DNA of 64,000 bases from Onishia niordana (GTDB lineage: Bacteria > Pseudomonadota > Gammaproteobacteria > Pseudomonadales > Halomonadaceae), in assembly GCF_004798965.1 (NCBI RefSeq), contig NZ_SDSD01000006.1, forward strand, positions 124,001-188,000, written 5' to 3'. Position 1 is the first letter of the stretch. Each line of letters begins with the position of its first letter. The position numbers and the translations under genes were made by a program. Below are positions 38,317 to 48,461 of this stretch, one piece after another. The notes under the pieces were generated by a model. That model saw only the letters and a program-made list of their open reading frames with translations, ran no database searches and was not told the origin of the DNA.

Positions 38317-38913
38317 ATGTCAGACAACGGCGTGAATAAGGGGCGGCGCCGCTTCCTAGTCGGTGCCACCACCGTCGTAGGGGCGGTAGGCGCCGTGGGA
38401 ATTGCGGTGCCTTTCGTTTCGTCGTGGCAGCCTAGTGCCAAGGCGCGTGCGGCGGGAGCTCCTGTGGAAGCAGATGCATCCAAGCTTGAGGTCGGTCAGC
38501 AGATGACGGTCGAATGGCGAGGCAAGCCCGTTTGGGTGCTGCGTCGTGAGGATGCCATGATCGAACAGATCAAGAGCATTGATCCAGCTAGCCTGCGTGA
38601 TCCCGAGTCTTCGGCGCCACAGCAGCCAAGTTATGTCGACCCAGAATTACGCTCTATCAAGCCCGAAATTCTTGTGCTGGTGGGGATCTGTACGCATCTC
38701 GGTTGCTCGCCTACGTATAGGCCCGAGCCTGGGGCCGCCGATCTCGGTGGTGACTGGCCTGGTGGGTATTTCTGCCCCTGCCATGGTTCGCGTTTCGACC
38801 TGGCTGGGCGTGTGTTTACGGGTGTGCCGGCACCCTTGAACCTGGAAGTGCCACCGCATCGTTATGCGAATGACAACATCATTGTTGTCGGCGAAGACAA
38901 GGGAGCGGCCTGA
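38317..38913 (+). CDS. petA: Ubiquinol-cytochrome c reductase Rieske iron-sulfur subunit
   Basis: The [2Fe-2S] subunit of the bc1 complex, which takes electrons from ubiquinol. The 198-residue protein has a twin-arginine type N-terminus (KGRRRFL) with a retained membrane helix (about residues 14-35). The cluster-binding boxes are CTHLGC (Cys, His) and CPCHGS (Cys, His), followed by the Rieske proline loop (GVPAPLNLEVPP). It is first of petABC; the stop overlaps the petB start by one base. Confidence 0.97.
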   Translation: MSDNGVNKGRRRFLVGATTVVGAVGAVGIAVPFVSSWQPSAKARAAGAPVEADASKLEVGQQMTVEWRGKPVWVLRREDAMIEQIKSIDPASLRDPESSAPQQPSYVDPELRSIKPEILVLVGICTHLGCSPTYRPEPGAADLGGDWPGGYFCPCHGSRFDLAGRVFTGVPAPLNLEVPPHRYANDNIIVVGEDKGAA

Positions 38914-40172
38914 TGGGGAATCCGAATCGCGCCAAGGCGGAGAAGGGTGTCATGCGCTGGATTGATGACCGCTTTCCTGCCACTCAGATGTGGGAAGACC
39001 ACCTGGCCAAGTACTACGCGCCCAAGAATTTCAATTTTTGGTACTTCTTCGGGTCTCTCGCACTGCTGGTGCTGGTCAATCAGATCCTGACAGGGGTGTG
39101 GCTGACCATGAGCTACAACCCTTCCGCAGAGGGGGCCTTTGCGTCGGTCGAGTACATCATGCGAGATGTCGAATTCGGCTGGCTGATTCGCTACATGCAC
39201 TCGACCGGGGCCACGGCCTTTTTCGTGGTGATCTACCTGCACATGTTCCGGGCGTTGCTCTATGGCTCCTATAAAGCGCCACGCGAGCTTGTGTGGATAT
39301 TCGGTATGACCATTTATCTGGCCTTGATGGCAGAAGCCTTCATGGGCTATCTGCTGCCTTGGGGGCAGATGTCCTACTGGGGTGCCCAGGTCATCATCTC
39401 GCTGTTCTCGGCCATTCCTGTCGTGGGCGCCGATTTGACCCAGTGGATTCGCGGCGATTTCCTGATTTCAGGCATCACCCTGAATCGCTTCTTTGCCCTG
39501 CACGTGGTCGCGCTTCCGATCGTGATCCTCGGGCTGGTCGTGCTGCATATCCTGGCGCTTCATGAGGTCGGTTCCAACAATCCTGATGGTGTCGATATCA
39601 AGGCCAAGAAGGATGAGACCGGCAAGCCACTGGATGGCATACCGTTCCACCCTTATTACACAGTCAAGGACATTGTCGGCGTCGCTGTATTCTTGTTCGT
39701 GTTCTGCGTGGTGATCTTCTACTTCCCGGAAGGGGGTGGGTATTTCATCGAAAAGCCCAATTTTGAACCCTCTGATCCGCTGAAGACGCCCGATCATATC
39801 GCGCCGGTCTGGTACTTCACGCCGTTCTACGCGATGCTGCGAGCCATTACCTTCTCGCTGTTTGGGCTGGATTCCAAGTTCCTCGGTGTGATGGTGATGG
39901 GGGCGGCGATTGCGATCCTCTTCGTGCTGCCCTGGCTCGACAAGAGTCCGGTACTTTCCATGCGCTACAAGGGGTGGATGTCAAAGGTCATGCTTGCGCT
40001 CTTTGCAGTCAGCTTCGTGGTGCTTGGGGTGCTCGGTGTATTGCCGTCCACGCCAGGGAGAACAGTGGTGGCCCAAGTCTCCACAGCGGTATATTTCGCG
40101 TTCTTCTTGCTGATGCCGATCTACACGCGGCTCGAGAAGACTAAACCCGTTCCAGAGAGGGTGACCGGCTAA
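38913..40172 (+). CDS. petB: Cytochrome b subunit of the bc1 complex
   Basis: Membrane subunit carrying hemes bL and bH and both quinone sites. The 419-residue, eight-helix protein has heme-ligand histidines in RYMHSTGATAFFVVIYLHMFRALLYGSY (helix B) and in FALHVVALPIVILGLVVLHILALHEVGSNNP (helix D), and the Qo-site PVWYFTPFYAML-type PEWY variant, here PVWY. It is a full-length b-type rather than split b6/subunit IV. It starts one base before the petA stop ends. Confidence 0.97.
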   Translation: MGNPNRAKAEKGVMRWIDDRFPATQMWEDHLAKYYAPKNFNFWYFFGSLALLVLVNQILTGVWLTMSYNPSAEGAFASVEYIMRDVEFGWLIRYMHSTGATAFFVVIYLHMFRALLYGSYKAPRELVWIFGMTIYLALMAEAFMGYLLPWGQMSYWGAQVIISLFSAIPVVGADLTQWIRGDFLISGITLNRFFALHVVALPIVILGLVVLHILALHEVGSNNPDGVDIKAKKDETGKPLDGIPFHPYYTVKDIVGVAVFLFVFCVVIFYFPEGGGYFIEKPNFEPSDPLKTPDHIAPVWYFTPFYAMLRAITFSLFGLDSKFLGVMVMGAAIAILFVLPWLDKSPVLSMRYKGWMSKVMLALFAVSFVVLGVLGVLPSTPGRTVVAQVSTAVYFAFFLLMPIYTRLEKTKPVPERVTG

Positions 40173-40942
40173 TGAAAAAGCGATTGTTCATATGGCTTGT
40201 TGCGCTGCTTCCGGTGACAGGGTTTGCCGCGGGTGGGGCGGCGGTACATCTCGACGAGATGACACCGGATCTGTCAGATAAAGCATCGCTGCAGAATGGC
40301 ATGAAACTGTTTACCAACTACTGCATGGGGTGCCATTCGCTGGAGTATCAGCGTTATTCCCGGGCGGCCGAGGACCTGGGAATCCCTCAGGACTTGGTCG
40401 AGGACAACCTGATCTTCTCCGAGGATCTGGCGTTCAACGACCAGATGCGCATCGCCATGCAGGAAGGTGATGCTGAAACCTGGTTTGGTGCCGCGCCGCC
40501 GGACCTGACCCTCGAAGCGCGCCTGCGTGGTACGGACTGGATCTATACCTATCTGCGCACCTTCTACAAGGACCCGGAGCGTCCTTTGGGGGTGAACAAT
40601 AAGGTGTTCCCACTGGTAGGCATGCCGAATGCGTTGGAACCCTTACAGGGTGTGCAGGAACAGGTCTGTTCCGAGACGGACAAGCCGGTGCCGGGGCATG
40701 AGCCAGATCCGCTGACGGGCAAGTATCAGTCCTGTGATGTCCTGCAGGTGACTCAGCCCGGGGAGTTGGAGCCGGAAGAATTCGATCAGGCGGTTTATGA
40801 TCTGACCAACTTCCTTGCTTATGTCGGCGAGCCGTCCAAGCTGCAGGCGCAGTCTCTGGGGCCCAAAGTGTTGATCTTCATCTTCATCTTCGGCGTCATC
40901 GCCTATCTGCTCAAGCGTGAGTACTGGCGCGACATTCACTGA
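40172..40942 (+). CDS. petC: Cytochrome c1 subunit of the bc1 complex
   Basis: The c-type heme subunit that passes electrons from the Rieske protein to soluble cytochrome c. The 256-residue protein begins with a signal peptide (LFIWLVALLPVTGFAAGG). The heme-binding motif is CMGCH near residue 51, and the axial Met is probably in FPLVGMPNALEPL. A C-terminal membrane anchor (about residues 230-248) ends in a positively charged tail. It is the last gene of petABC. Confidence 0.96.
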   Translation: MKKRLFIWLVALLPVTGFAAGGAAVHLDEMTPDLSDKASLQNGMKLFTNYCMGCHSLEYQRYSRAAEDLGIPQDLVEDNLIFSEDLAFNDQMRIAMQEGDAETWFGAAPPDLTLEARLRGTDWIYTYLRTFYKDPERPLGVNNKVFPLVGMPNALEPLQGVQEQVCSETDKPVPGHEPDPLTGKYQSCDVLQVTQPGELEPEEFDQAVYDLTNFLAYVGEPSKLQAQSLGPKVLIFIFIFGVIAYLLKREYWRDIH

Positions 40943-40962
40943 GGTAGCTCAGTGGCGGTATG

Positions 40963-41001
40963 AGGGCGCATGGCCTATGGTCATGCGCCCTGTCTATTTT
41001 C
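40963..41001 (+). terminator. Rho-independent terminator after petC
   Basis: AGGGCGCATG (40963-40972) is the exact inverse of CATGCGCCCT (40982-40991), around a 9-base loop, followed by GTCTATTTT. A second smaller hairpin (GACCCG/CGGGTC, 41005-41021) follows without a T run. Confidence 0.8.
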
Positions 41002-41085
41002 CATGACCCGCGTCGCGGGTCTCGACGCCTGGAAGCACGGTCAACGTGTTATCATGCAGGCTCGAACTGTTGCGAGGAATGTTAC

Positions 41086-41712
41086 ATGGGTGTTGTGGCC
41101 AAGCGGTCGTCGATGACCTTCTACTCTGGTAGCGATGATCACTTCAGTCATCGCGTGCGGATCGTGTTGGCAGAAAAAGGGGTTGCCGTCGATATCCTGG
41201 AGGTCAAGGAAGACAGTCATCCCGAAGAACTCGCGGATCTCAATCCGTACAATAGCGTGCCGACGTTGTTGGATCGCGATCTAGTGCTTTATGAGTCCAA
41301 AGTGATGATGGAGTACTTGGATGAGCGTTTCCCGCATCCGCCGTTGTTGCCGGTTTACCCGGTGGCACGTGCGCAGAGTCGCCTGTGGATGCATCGCATC
41401 GAGCGGGAATGGTGCCCGTTGATCGAGCAGATCCAGCAGGGCAGCAAGAAAGAGGCTGAAAAAGCACGCAAGGAACTTCGAGAAAGTCTGATTGGTATCT
41501 CGCCGATCTTCGAGGATATGCCGTTCTTCATGAGTGAGGAATTCTCGCTGGTGGATTGCTGTCTTGCGCCATTGCTCTGGCGCCTTCCGGCCTTGGGTAT
41601 TGAGCTTCCGGAAAAACAGGTCAAGCCACTGATGAATTACATGGAACGCACCTTCGAACGCGAATCCTTCAAGGCCTCGCTGTCGGAAGCCGAGCGCGAG
41701 ATGCGTACCTAA
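41086..41712 (+). CDS. sspA: Stringent starvation protein A
   Basis: RNA-polymerase-associated protein with a glutathione-transferase fold; in E. coli it lowers H-NS during stationary phase and is required for phage P1 late transcription. The 208-residue protein has the N-terminal thioredoxin-like part ([21 protein letters not shown]), the conserved surface pocket [24 protein letters not shown] and a C-terminal helical domain with [16 protein letters not shown] and SEAEREMR. The ATG at 41086 follows GAGGA. A TATCAT box (41050-41055) may be part of its promoter but no -35 was found. Confidence 0.95.
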   Translation: MGVVAKRSSMTFYSGSDDHFSHRVRIVLAEKGVAVDILEVKEDSHPEELADLNPYNSVPTLLDRDLVLYESKVMMEYLDERFPHPPLLPVYPVARAQSRLWMHRIEREWCPLIEQIQQGSKKEAEKARKELRESLIGISPIFEDMPFFMSEEFSLVDCCLAPLLWRLPALGIELPEKQVKPLMNYMERTFERESFKASLSEAEREMRT

Positions 41713-41763
41713 TACCCCCGGCCCGGGCCGCGAGGTTCGGACCACAGCCAATGGAGGCCCGAG

Positions 41764-42255
41764 ATGCTATCGAGTCGCCCCTATCTCGCCAGGGCCCTGT
41801 ATCAATGGCTCCTGGATAATGACCAAACACCTCATATCGTTGTTGATGCCAATCAGCCTGGTGTGGAGGTGCCCGAACAGTTTGTGCAGAACGGTCAGAT
41901 AGTACTGAACGTCGCGCCACAGGCTGTTGAAGACTTGAGTCTTGAAAATGATGCCGTCAGCTTCAGCGCTCGCTTTGGCGGTAAGCCGATGCGGGTGATG
42001 GTGCCGATGGATGCCTTGATCGCCCTCTACGCGCGTGAGAATGGGGTCGGCATGGTCTTCGGTCACGAGCCTGTCATGCCGGGGCATGAAGGCGAAGAGA
42101 CTGCCCCCGAGGATGCTGAGACCGAGGAGGGTGTACCCGACGAGCGCCCATCACTGTCGAGCGTTGAGGATACTGGTGACGAGACCAGCTCAGACGATGA
42201 AGATGCGCCTAAGGCGCCACCCAAGGGGCGTCCTTCACTGCGCGTCATCAAGTAA
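41764..42255 (+). CDS. sspB: ClpXP protease specificity-enhancing factor SspB
   Basis: Adaptor that binds the ssrA degradation tag and delivers substrates to ClpXP. The 163-residue protein has an N-terminal SspB fold (SRPYLARALYQWLLDNDQTPHIVV) and a long acidic linker (about residues 108-150). The C-terminal ClpX-binding peptide GRPSLRVIK corresponds to the E. coli end RPALRVVK. The acidic linker is longer and more charged than in E. coli, as expected of a halophile protein. It is co-directional with sspA, 51 bases apart. Confidence 0.94.
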   Translation: MLSSRPYLARALYQWLLDNDQTPHIVVDANQPGVEVPEQFVQNGQIVLNVAPQAVEDLSLENDAVSFSARFGGKPMRVMVPMDALIALYARENGVGMVFGHEPVMPGHEGEETAPEDAETEEGVPDERPSLSSVEDTGDETSSDDEDAPKAPPKGRPSLRVIK

Positions 42256-42294
42256 GATACCGGATGACGCATGCGTTGAGCGTTATGTGAAAGT

Positions 42295-42325
42295 AAAACG
42301 GCAGGCCGATGGCCTGCCGTTTTTC
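42295..42325. terminator. Bidirectional rho-independent terminator (sspB / dolP)
   Basis: AAACGGCAGGCC and GGCCTGCCGTTTTT pair perfectly around a GAT loop; A's flank the left and T's the right, so it can serve both sspB and the convergent minus-strand dolP operon. Confidence 0.92.
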
Positions 42326-42379
42326 GTTTGAGAGACGTTGCTAACCACCGTTGCTCACCACCAGGCGTGGCGGTGATGG

Positions 42380-43569
<1,190 letters not shown>

Positions 43570-43578
43570 CTATAGCGA

Positions 43579-43947
43579 TCAGAACGCTTCGAAGGCGGCC
43601 TTAACCCAGAGAAACTCGAGGTTCGGGGCGCTGCCGGTAACGGCGACCACATCGAAGCGGCATGGGCATGATAGCCCGTTGCGGGCGAGATAAAAACGCG
43701 CCGCCTTGATGAGGCGGCGTTGCTTGCTGATTGTCACGGTTTCCAGTGGGTGGCCGTGGCGGCTGTCACGACGATGGCGGACCTCGACGAACACCAGGAT
43801 CTCGCCTTCTCGCATCACGAGATCCAGTTCACCGCCCTTGGCATGCTGATTGCGCGCCACCGGGGTGAGGCCCCGGGCGGTCAGCCAGTCGTTGGCCAGG
43901 GCCTCGATGGCGGCACCGCGTGCGCGGGCGTCAGCGGAGCTGGCCAT
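43579..43947 (-). CDS. yraN: YraN family endonuclease-like protein (UPF0102)
   Basis: Small protein with a restriction-endonuclease-like fold and no firmly assigned role. The 122-residue protein carries the PD-(D/E)xK-like core KGGELDLVMREGEILVFVEVRHR (Asp, Glu, and a later Arg/Lys), with RRLIKAARFYLARN and RFDVVAV. The start at 43947 lies inside the lpoA end (17-base overlap) and gives MASSADARARGAAIE; longer in-frame reading is less family-like. Confidence 0.88.
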   Translation of the reverse strand: MASSADARARGAAIEALANDWLTARGLTPVARNQHAKGGELDLVMREGEILVFVEVRHRRDSRHGHPLETVTISKQRRLIKAARFYLARNGLSCPCRFDVVAVTGSAPNLEFLWVKAAFEAF

Positions 43948-45781
43948 CGCCCAGCTCACTCGTGTCCATTTCACTACCGCTGACATCGTTGCTTGGTTGG
44001 CGGCCCTGTTGAACGTTGCCCGAGTCCGCGTCAATCCTTCGTTCGCCCCCGGCCTTCAGAGGCGGTTGCGGACGGCCGTCGATGAATTCCGCCCAAGGCA
44101 GTTGGCGTTGGATGCGCCCATCGTTGGCCGCACGCAGGGTGCCGGTAGCACCAAAGAGTTCACTGCCGCCGATGGCCTGCAGCTGAGGAAGCCGTACACC
44201 AAGCTCGTAAGCGTCGACGCCCATGGCCATCAATTTGAGAACGCCAGGATCGTCGGCTTCTGCCGACAGGGTGCGGTAGCTTGCATAGAAGGGCAGGGCT
44301 TCGACGCCGCCGACGGCTGCATCAGGGATCAGCCAAGGGATTTCGACAAAGCGCACACCGTTCAAATCGCTATCGGCTCGCGGCTGCGGCTGACCTTCGT
44401 AAGCCTGAGAGGTGGTGTAAACCGGCAGGTCGGGGCGTTTTTGATACTCAAGAGTGGGAGGGATCTGACGGGCATAGCTCGGCAGGCCGAGTAAAAACAG
44501 CATGTCTACCTGGCCGCTCAGGTTGAGGAGTCGCTTGACGCTGTTATTCACCAGCGCCTCTGGGTCGTACTGCATCATATGGCCGATTTCGCCGCCCTGA
44601 TCTTCCCAGGTCTCTTCAAAGGAGGCGCCGACGCGGCGCCCCCAATCATTATTAGGCACCATGCCCGCAGCGCGGCGGTGGCCGTCACGCGCTGCACGGA
44701 TGGCGACCTGGCGTGCTTCATCTTCGACAGAGAGGCCGTACTGGAAGAGATTTTCGGCGACATTGCGCTCGGCCGTCCCGTAGTTCAGGGCAAGGGTTGG
44801 CAGCGGTAAGCGCTGACGCTGCTCCAGTTCCTCGACCTTACGCTTGGCCAGCGGACCGATCACGACCTGGGCACCACGCATGCTTGCCTCTGCATAGAGC
44901 GCATCCAGATCTTTCTGGCTTGAGTCAATGAAGTCCAGTGCTGGACTAGCGACGCCTTGGCGTCCGGCATGGTTGTGGCGGGCCTCGATGCCCTGGCGTA
45001 TCCGGCCGGCCACCGAGGCCAGCGGCCCTGATTCGGGGAGCAGGATGGCGATGCGCTCGACGCGCGTACCGCGAAGCTCTCGCAGGGCGAGTAGCTCGGC
45101 AGGTGGCTTGCGCGCGGCCGGGTGGGCTGGGTTCGCGTCTCGCCAGGTGGAGAGCTTGCCGAGCAGTCGGTCGATATCCCCGCTGCTCTGGCGTTGCAGC
45201 TCGAGTAGTGATAGCCAGCCGCGGGTCAGGTTGTCGGCGTCTGAGCGCAGCGTCATCAACTCCTGTGCCGAAAGGCGATTGAGCTGCTTCCAGATGGCGT
45301 CGTTGGGGATATCGCTGCCGGTGGCGGCTTGTGCCGTCAGCATGGCCTGGGTGGAGGCCAATGGCTCGCCGAGCATGCCAAGTGCCAGGCCACGGCGGTA
45401 GAGAAGGTTGTTGGCGGCGTCGTTATCCAGCTGGGCGCCGTCTTCCAGTAGGTCGGTGGCCTTGATGACGCTTGGGGCATCATCGGCTTCTAGCCCCAGC
45501 CGGGATAGTAGCAGTGCCCACTCCTGGCGACGCTCGGCGTTCAAGGCCGTGTCATCTAGCTGGGTGGCGATTTCCTTGGCCTTAGCCGCATCGCCTCGTC
45601 GTGCTAGAATGCGGGCTGCTTCCAGACGGCTCTCGGCTGCCGGGCCGGGCGCCTGTTGTTCGGCCTGGGCGAGCAGGGCGTCGGGTGACCGCTCGGTCGA
45701 CATCAGGCTGGGGCCGGCGCAGCCGCTTATCAGCAGCGTCAGCAGCGCTACGGCCAACCAGCCGCGAAATGATGTATTCAT
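43931..45781 (-). CDS. lpoA: Penicillin-binding protein activator LpoA
   Basis: Outer-membrane lipoprotein that stimulates PBP1A. The 616-residue protein has a signal peptide with lipobox LLISGC (Cys near residue 20). An N-terminal TPR-like helical region (about 30-230) is followed by a periplasmic-binding-protein-like domain (IAILLPESGPLASVAGRIRQGIEARHNH; GAQVVIGPLAKRKVEELEQ; RFVEIPWLIPDA). The start at 45781 follows AAGGAAGGG and gives MNTSFRGWLA; an in-frame extension overlaps rsmI and is rejected. Its ATG is only 37 bases from the divergent rsmI start. Confidence 0.94.
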   Translation of the reverse strand: MNTSFRGWLAVALLTLLISGCAGPSLMSTERSPDALLAQAEQQAPGPAAESRLEAARILARRGDAAKAKEIATQLDDTALNAERRQEWALLLSRLGLEADDAPSVIKATDLLEDGAQLDNDAANNLLYRRGLALGMLGEPLASTQAMLTAQAATGSDIPNDAIWKQLNRLSAQELMTLRSDADNLTRGWLSLLELQRQSSGDIDRLLGKLSTWRDANPAHPAARKPPAELLALRELRGTRVERIAILLPESGPLASVAGRIRQGIEARHNHAGRQGVASPALDFIDSSQKDLDALYAEASMRGAQVVIGPLAKRKVEELEQRQRLPLPTLALNYGTAERNVAENLFQYGLSVEDEARQVAIRAARDGHRRAAGMVPNNDWGRRVGASFEETWEDQGGEIGHMMQYDPEALVNNSVKRLLNLSGQVDMLFLLGLPSYARQIPPTLEYQKRPDLPVYTTSQAYEGQPQPRADSDLNGVRFVEIPWLIPDAAVGGVEALPFYASYRTLSAEADDPGVLKLMAMGVDAYELGVRLPQLQAIGGSELFGATGTLRAANDGRIQRQLPWAEFIDGRPQPPLKAGGERRIDADSGNVQQGRQPSNDVSGSEMDTSELGDGQLR

Positions 45782-45818
45782 GAATCCCTTCCTTAGATAA
45801 CCCGCTTTCGGAATCGTA

Positions 45819-46676
45819 ATGACAGTTTCGGCTATTGGAACATTGTACGTGGTCGCCACACCGATTGGGAATCTCGACGACCTGTCGCCGAGAGCCCGTG
45901 AAGTGCTTGGTGACGTCTCGGTAATTGCCGCCGAGGATACCCGTCACAGCGGGCGCTTGCTGCGCCACCTAGGGCTTGATCGGCCCATGCTTTCACTGCA
46001 TGAGCACAACGAAAGCGGGCGCGTTGCCCAGCTCAAGGCAAGACTTGCCGCAGGCGACGATGTGGCGTTGATTAGTGATGCCGGTACGCCGCTGATCTGC
46101 GACCCGGGGTTCTTGCTGGTGCGTGAGCTGCGAGCGGAGGGGTATCGGGTGGTGCCGATTCCCGGTGCCTGTGCCTTTGTCGTTGCCCTCTCTGCGGCGG
46201 GCCTGCCCACCGACCGTTTTCTTTTTCAGGGGTTTTTGCCGGCCAAGGGCAGCGGTCGTCGGGGACGCCTGGCGGCCCTTGAGGAGCGCGAGGAAACGCT
46301 GATCTTCTATGAGTCACCCCATCGCATCCGTGACACGCTGGAGGACATTGCCCAGTGTCTCGGGACGCGCCGTGTGGTGTTGGCCCGGGAGCTGACCAAG
46401 ACCTTCGAGACGTTTCTTGATGGCGATGCGGCGTCGTTGCTTACGCGCATGGAGGAAGACACTGACCAGGCGCGCGGCGAGTTCGTGGTGATGGTGGCTG
46501 GCGCCTCGCCTCGGACGGATGACGACGAGGCGCTGGTCGAGGCCGAATCGCTTCTCAAGGCGCTACTGTCAGAGGGGGTGGGCGTTAAACAGGCGGCTGC
46601 CATTGCGGTGCGCTTGCTCGGCGGGACCAAGAAGGTTTGGTACGCCAGAGCCCAGGCCCTGAAGGATGAGGGGTAG
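45819..46676 (+). CDS. rsmI: 16S rRNA (cytidine(1402)-2'-O)-methyltransferase RsmI
   Basis: SAM-dependent enzyme that 2'-O-methylates C1402 in the decoding centre, acting with RsmH, whose gene is downstream. The 285-residue TP-methylase-fold protein shows GTLYVVATPIGNLDDLSPRA near the N-terminus, AAEDTRHSGRLL, LISDAGTPLICDPGF and YESPHRI. It lies divergent from lpoA, whose gap is 37 bases, and 53 bases before rnpB. Confidence 0.96.
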   Translation: MTVSAIGTLYVVATPIGNLDDLSPRAREVLGDVSVIAAEDTRHSGRLLRHLGLDRPMLSLHEHNESGRVAQLKARLAAGDDVALISDAGTPLICDPGFLLVRELRAEGYRVVPIPGACAFVVALSAAGLPTDRFLFQGFLPAKGSGRRGRLAALEEREETLIFYESPHRIRDTLEDIAQCLGTRRVVLARELTKTFETFLDGDAASLLTRMEEDTDQARGEFVVMVAGASPRTDDDEALVEAESLLKALLSEGVGVKQAAAIAVRLLGGTKKVWYARAQALKDEG

Positions 46677-46692
46677 ACTGCACAGTCATCGC

Positions 46693-46721
46693 TTGAGGGG
46701 GGGCGGCTGCGCTGGTATTCT
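46693..46721 (+). promoter_or_regulatory. Sigma-70 promoter for rnpB
   Basis: TTGAGG (46693-46698) and TATTCT (46716-46721) are 17 bases apart, and the predicted start falls at about 46728-46730, the same place where the RNase P RNA secondary structure begins. This agreement supports the call. Confidence 0.75.
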
Positions 46722-46729
46722 GCGCCGCT

Positions 46730-47092
<363 letters not shown>

Positions 47093-47157
47093 CATTCCCC
47101 ATCATCGGTTGGTCATCGACTGACTTGCCGGTGTTTCTTGTTTGTATCGAGACCTGC

Positions 47158-48114
47158 ATGAGCGCATCTGAAAACCCCGCGGCCCCGTCTTCCTTTCGTC
47201 ACGAAAGCGTGCTGCTCGACGGGGCGGTCGATGCGCTGCTTGTCGACCCCGCCGGCGCCTATCTGGACGGCACCTTCGGCCGCGGCGGTCACTCCCGCCT
47301 GATTCTGTCGCGCCTGGCACCAGAAGGGCAGCTGTTGGCGATCGACCGAGATCCCCAGGCGCTGGAGGAGGCGGCGAGTATCGATGATGCTCGCTTCGCC
47401 ATCGAGCGTGGCGAGTTTGCAAGGCTTGGTGATATCGCGGCGGCGCAGGGCCTTCACGGTCGGCTGGCCGGGATTCTGCTTGATGTGGGCGTGTCATCGC
47501 CTCAGCTTGATGACCCCGAGCGTGGCTTCAGTTTCCTGCGCGATGGCCCGTTGGACATGCGCATGGACCCTGAACACGGGGAGAGTGCTGCCGACTGGCT
47601 AGCGCGGGCCAAGGTTGAGGATATTGCCTGGGTCTTCAAGACCTATGGTGAAGAGCGTTTCGCCAAGCGCTTGGCGCGGGCGATCGTCGAGCGTCGTAAG
47701 GAGTGCCCCTTCACACGCACCGGTGATCTGGCCGAGGTGATCAAGACGGCACATCCTGCCTGGGAAAAGGGTAAGCATCCGGCCACTCGAGCCTTCCAGG
47801 CCTTGCGTATCCATGTCAATGGCGAGCTCGATCAGCTCGATGCCGCCCTCGACGCCGCGCTCGAGGCCTTGGCACCGGGCGGTCATCTGGTGGTCATCAG
47901 TTTTCACTCCCTGGAAGATCGGCGCGTCAAACGCTTCATCCGCGAGCACGTGCGCGGCGATACGCACTTGCCGCGCGGCATGCCGATCCGCGATGATCAG
48001 CTCAATCGCCGCCTTGAAGCCGTCGGTAAAGCGCGTCGCGCCAATGCCGCCGAGGTTGATGCCAATCCCCGTGCCCGCAGCGCCGTGATGCGGGTGGCCC
48101 GCAAGTTGAAGTAG
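47158..48114 (+). CDS. rsmH: 16S rRNA (cytosine(1402)-N4)-methyltransferase RsmH
   Basis: N4-methylates C1402, the same residue that RsmI 2'-O-methylates. The 318-residue protein (MraW family) has [13 protein letters not shown] at the N-terminus, the SAM site [13 protein letters not shown] and [30 protein letters not shown], and the C-terminal [11 protein letters not shown]. The ATG at 47158 gives a family-like N-terminus; its ribosome site is weak (GAGAC). It is first gene of the dcw cluster here; mraZ, usual in this place, is missing. The 65 bases from rnpB to this start hold no convincing promoter. Confidence 0.96.
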   Translation: MSASENPAAPSSFRHESVLLDGAVDALLVDPAGAYLDGTFGRGGHSRLILSRLAPEGQLLAIDRDPQALEEAASIDDARFAIERGEFARLGDIAAAQGLHGRLAGILLDVGVSSPQLDDPERGFSFLRDGPLDMRMDPEHGESAADWLARAKVEDIAWVFKTYGEERFAKRLARAIVERRKECPFTRTGDLAEVIKTAHPAWEKGKHPATRAFQALRIHVNGELDQLDAALDAALEALAPGGHLVVISFHSLEDRRVKRFIREHVRGDTHLPRGMPIRDDQLNRRLEAVGKARRANAAEVDANPRARSAVMRVARKLK

Positions 48115-48143
48115 CCGCGACGCACAAGCAGCTAAGGAGCGAC

Positions 48144-48461
48144 ATGAGCCAGGGACGAGTCTGGATGCCGGGTCTTGAGGCGAGCCCTCGCCCGAGCCTG
48201 CGTCTGGTGCTAGTGGTGCTGTTGGTCATCGCCGCGTTGGCGAGTGCTGTGGCCGTTACCACGACCAGCCATTTGACCCGCGAACAGTACGCCCGCCTTC
48301 AGCAACTTGAGCGCGAGCAGAGCCAGCTGCAGACCGAGTGGGGGCAGCTGCTTCTCGAGGAGAGCGCCTGGTCGAGTCCGGCACGGATCGAGAGGCTTGC
48401 CAGTGATCGGTTGGAAATGCACTTGCCGGATATCGAGCGTGTGGAGGTGATTGGGCCATGA
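48144..48461 (+). CDS. ftsL: Cell division protein FtsL
   Basis: Bitopic divisome protein that with FtsB and FtsQ activates FtsWI. The 105-residue protein has a short cytoplasmic part, a membrane helix (about residues 20-41) and a periplasmic leucine-zipper-like coil (LTREQYARLQQLEREQSQLQTEWGQLLLEES) ending with RLEMHLPDIERVEVI. AAGGAG precedes the ATG, and the stop overlaps ftsI (ATGA). Confidence 0.92.
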   Translation: MSQGRVWMPGLEASPRPSLRLVLVVLLVIAALASAVAVTTTSHLTREQYARLQQLEREQSQLQTEWGQLLLEESAWSSPARIERLASDRLEMHLPDIERVEVIGP

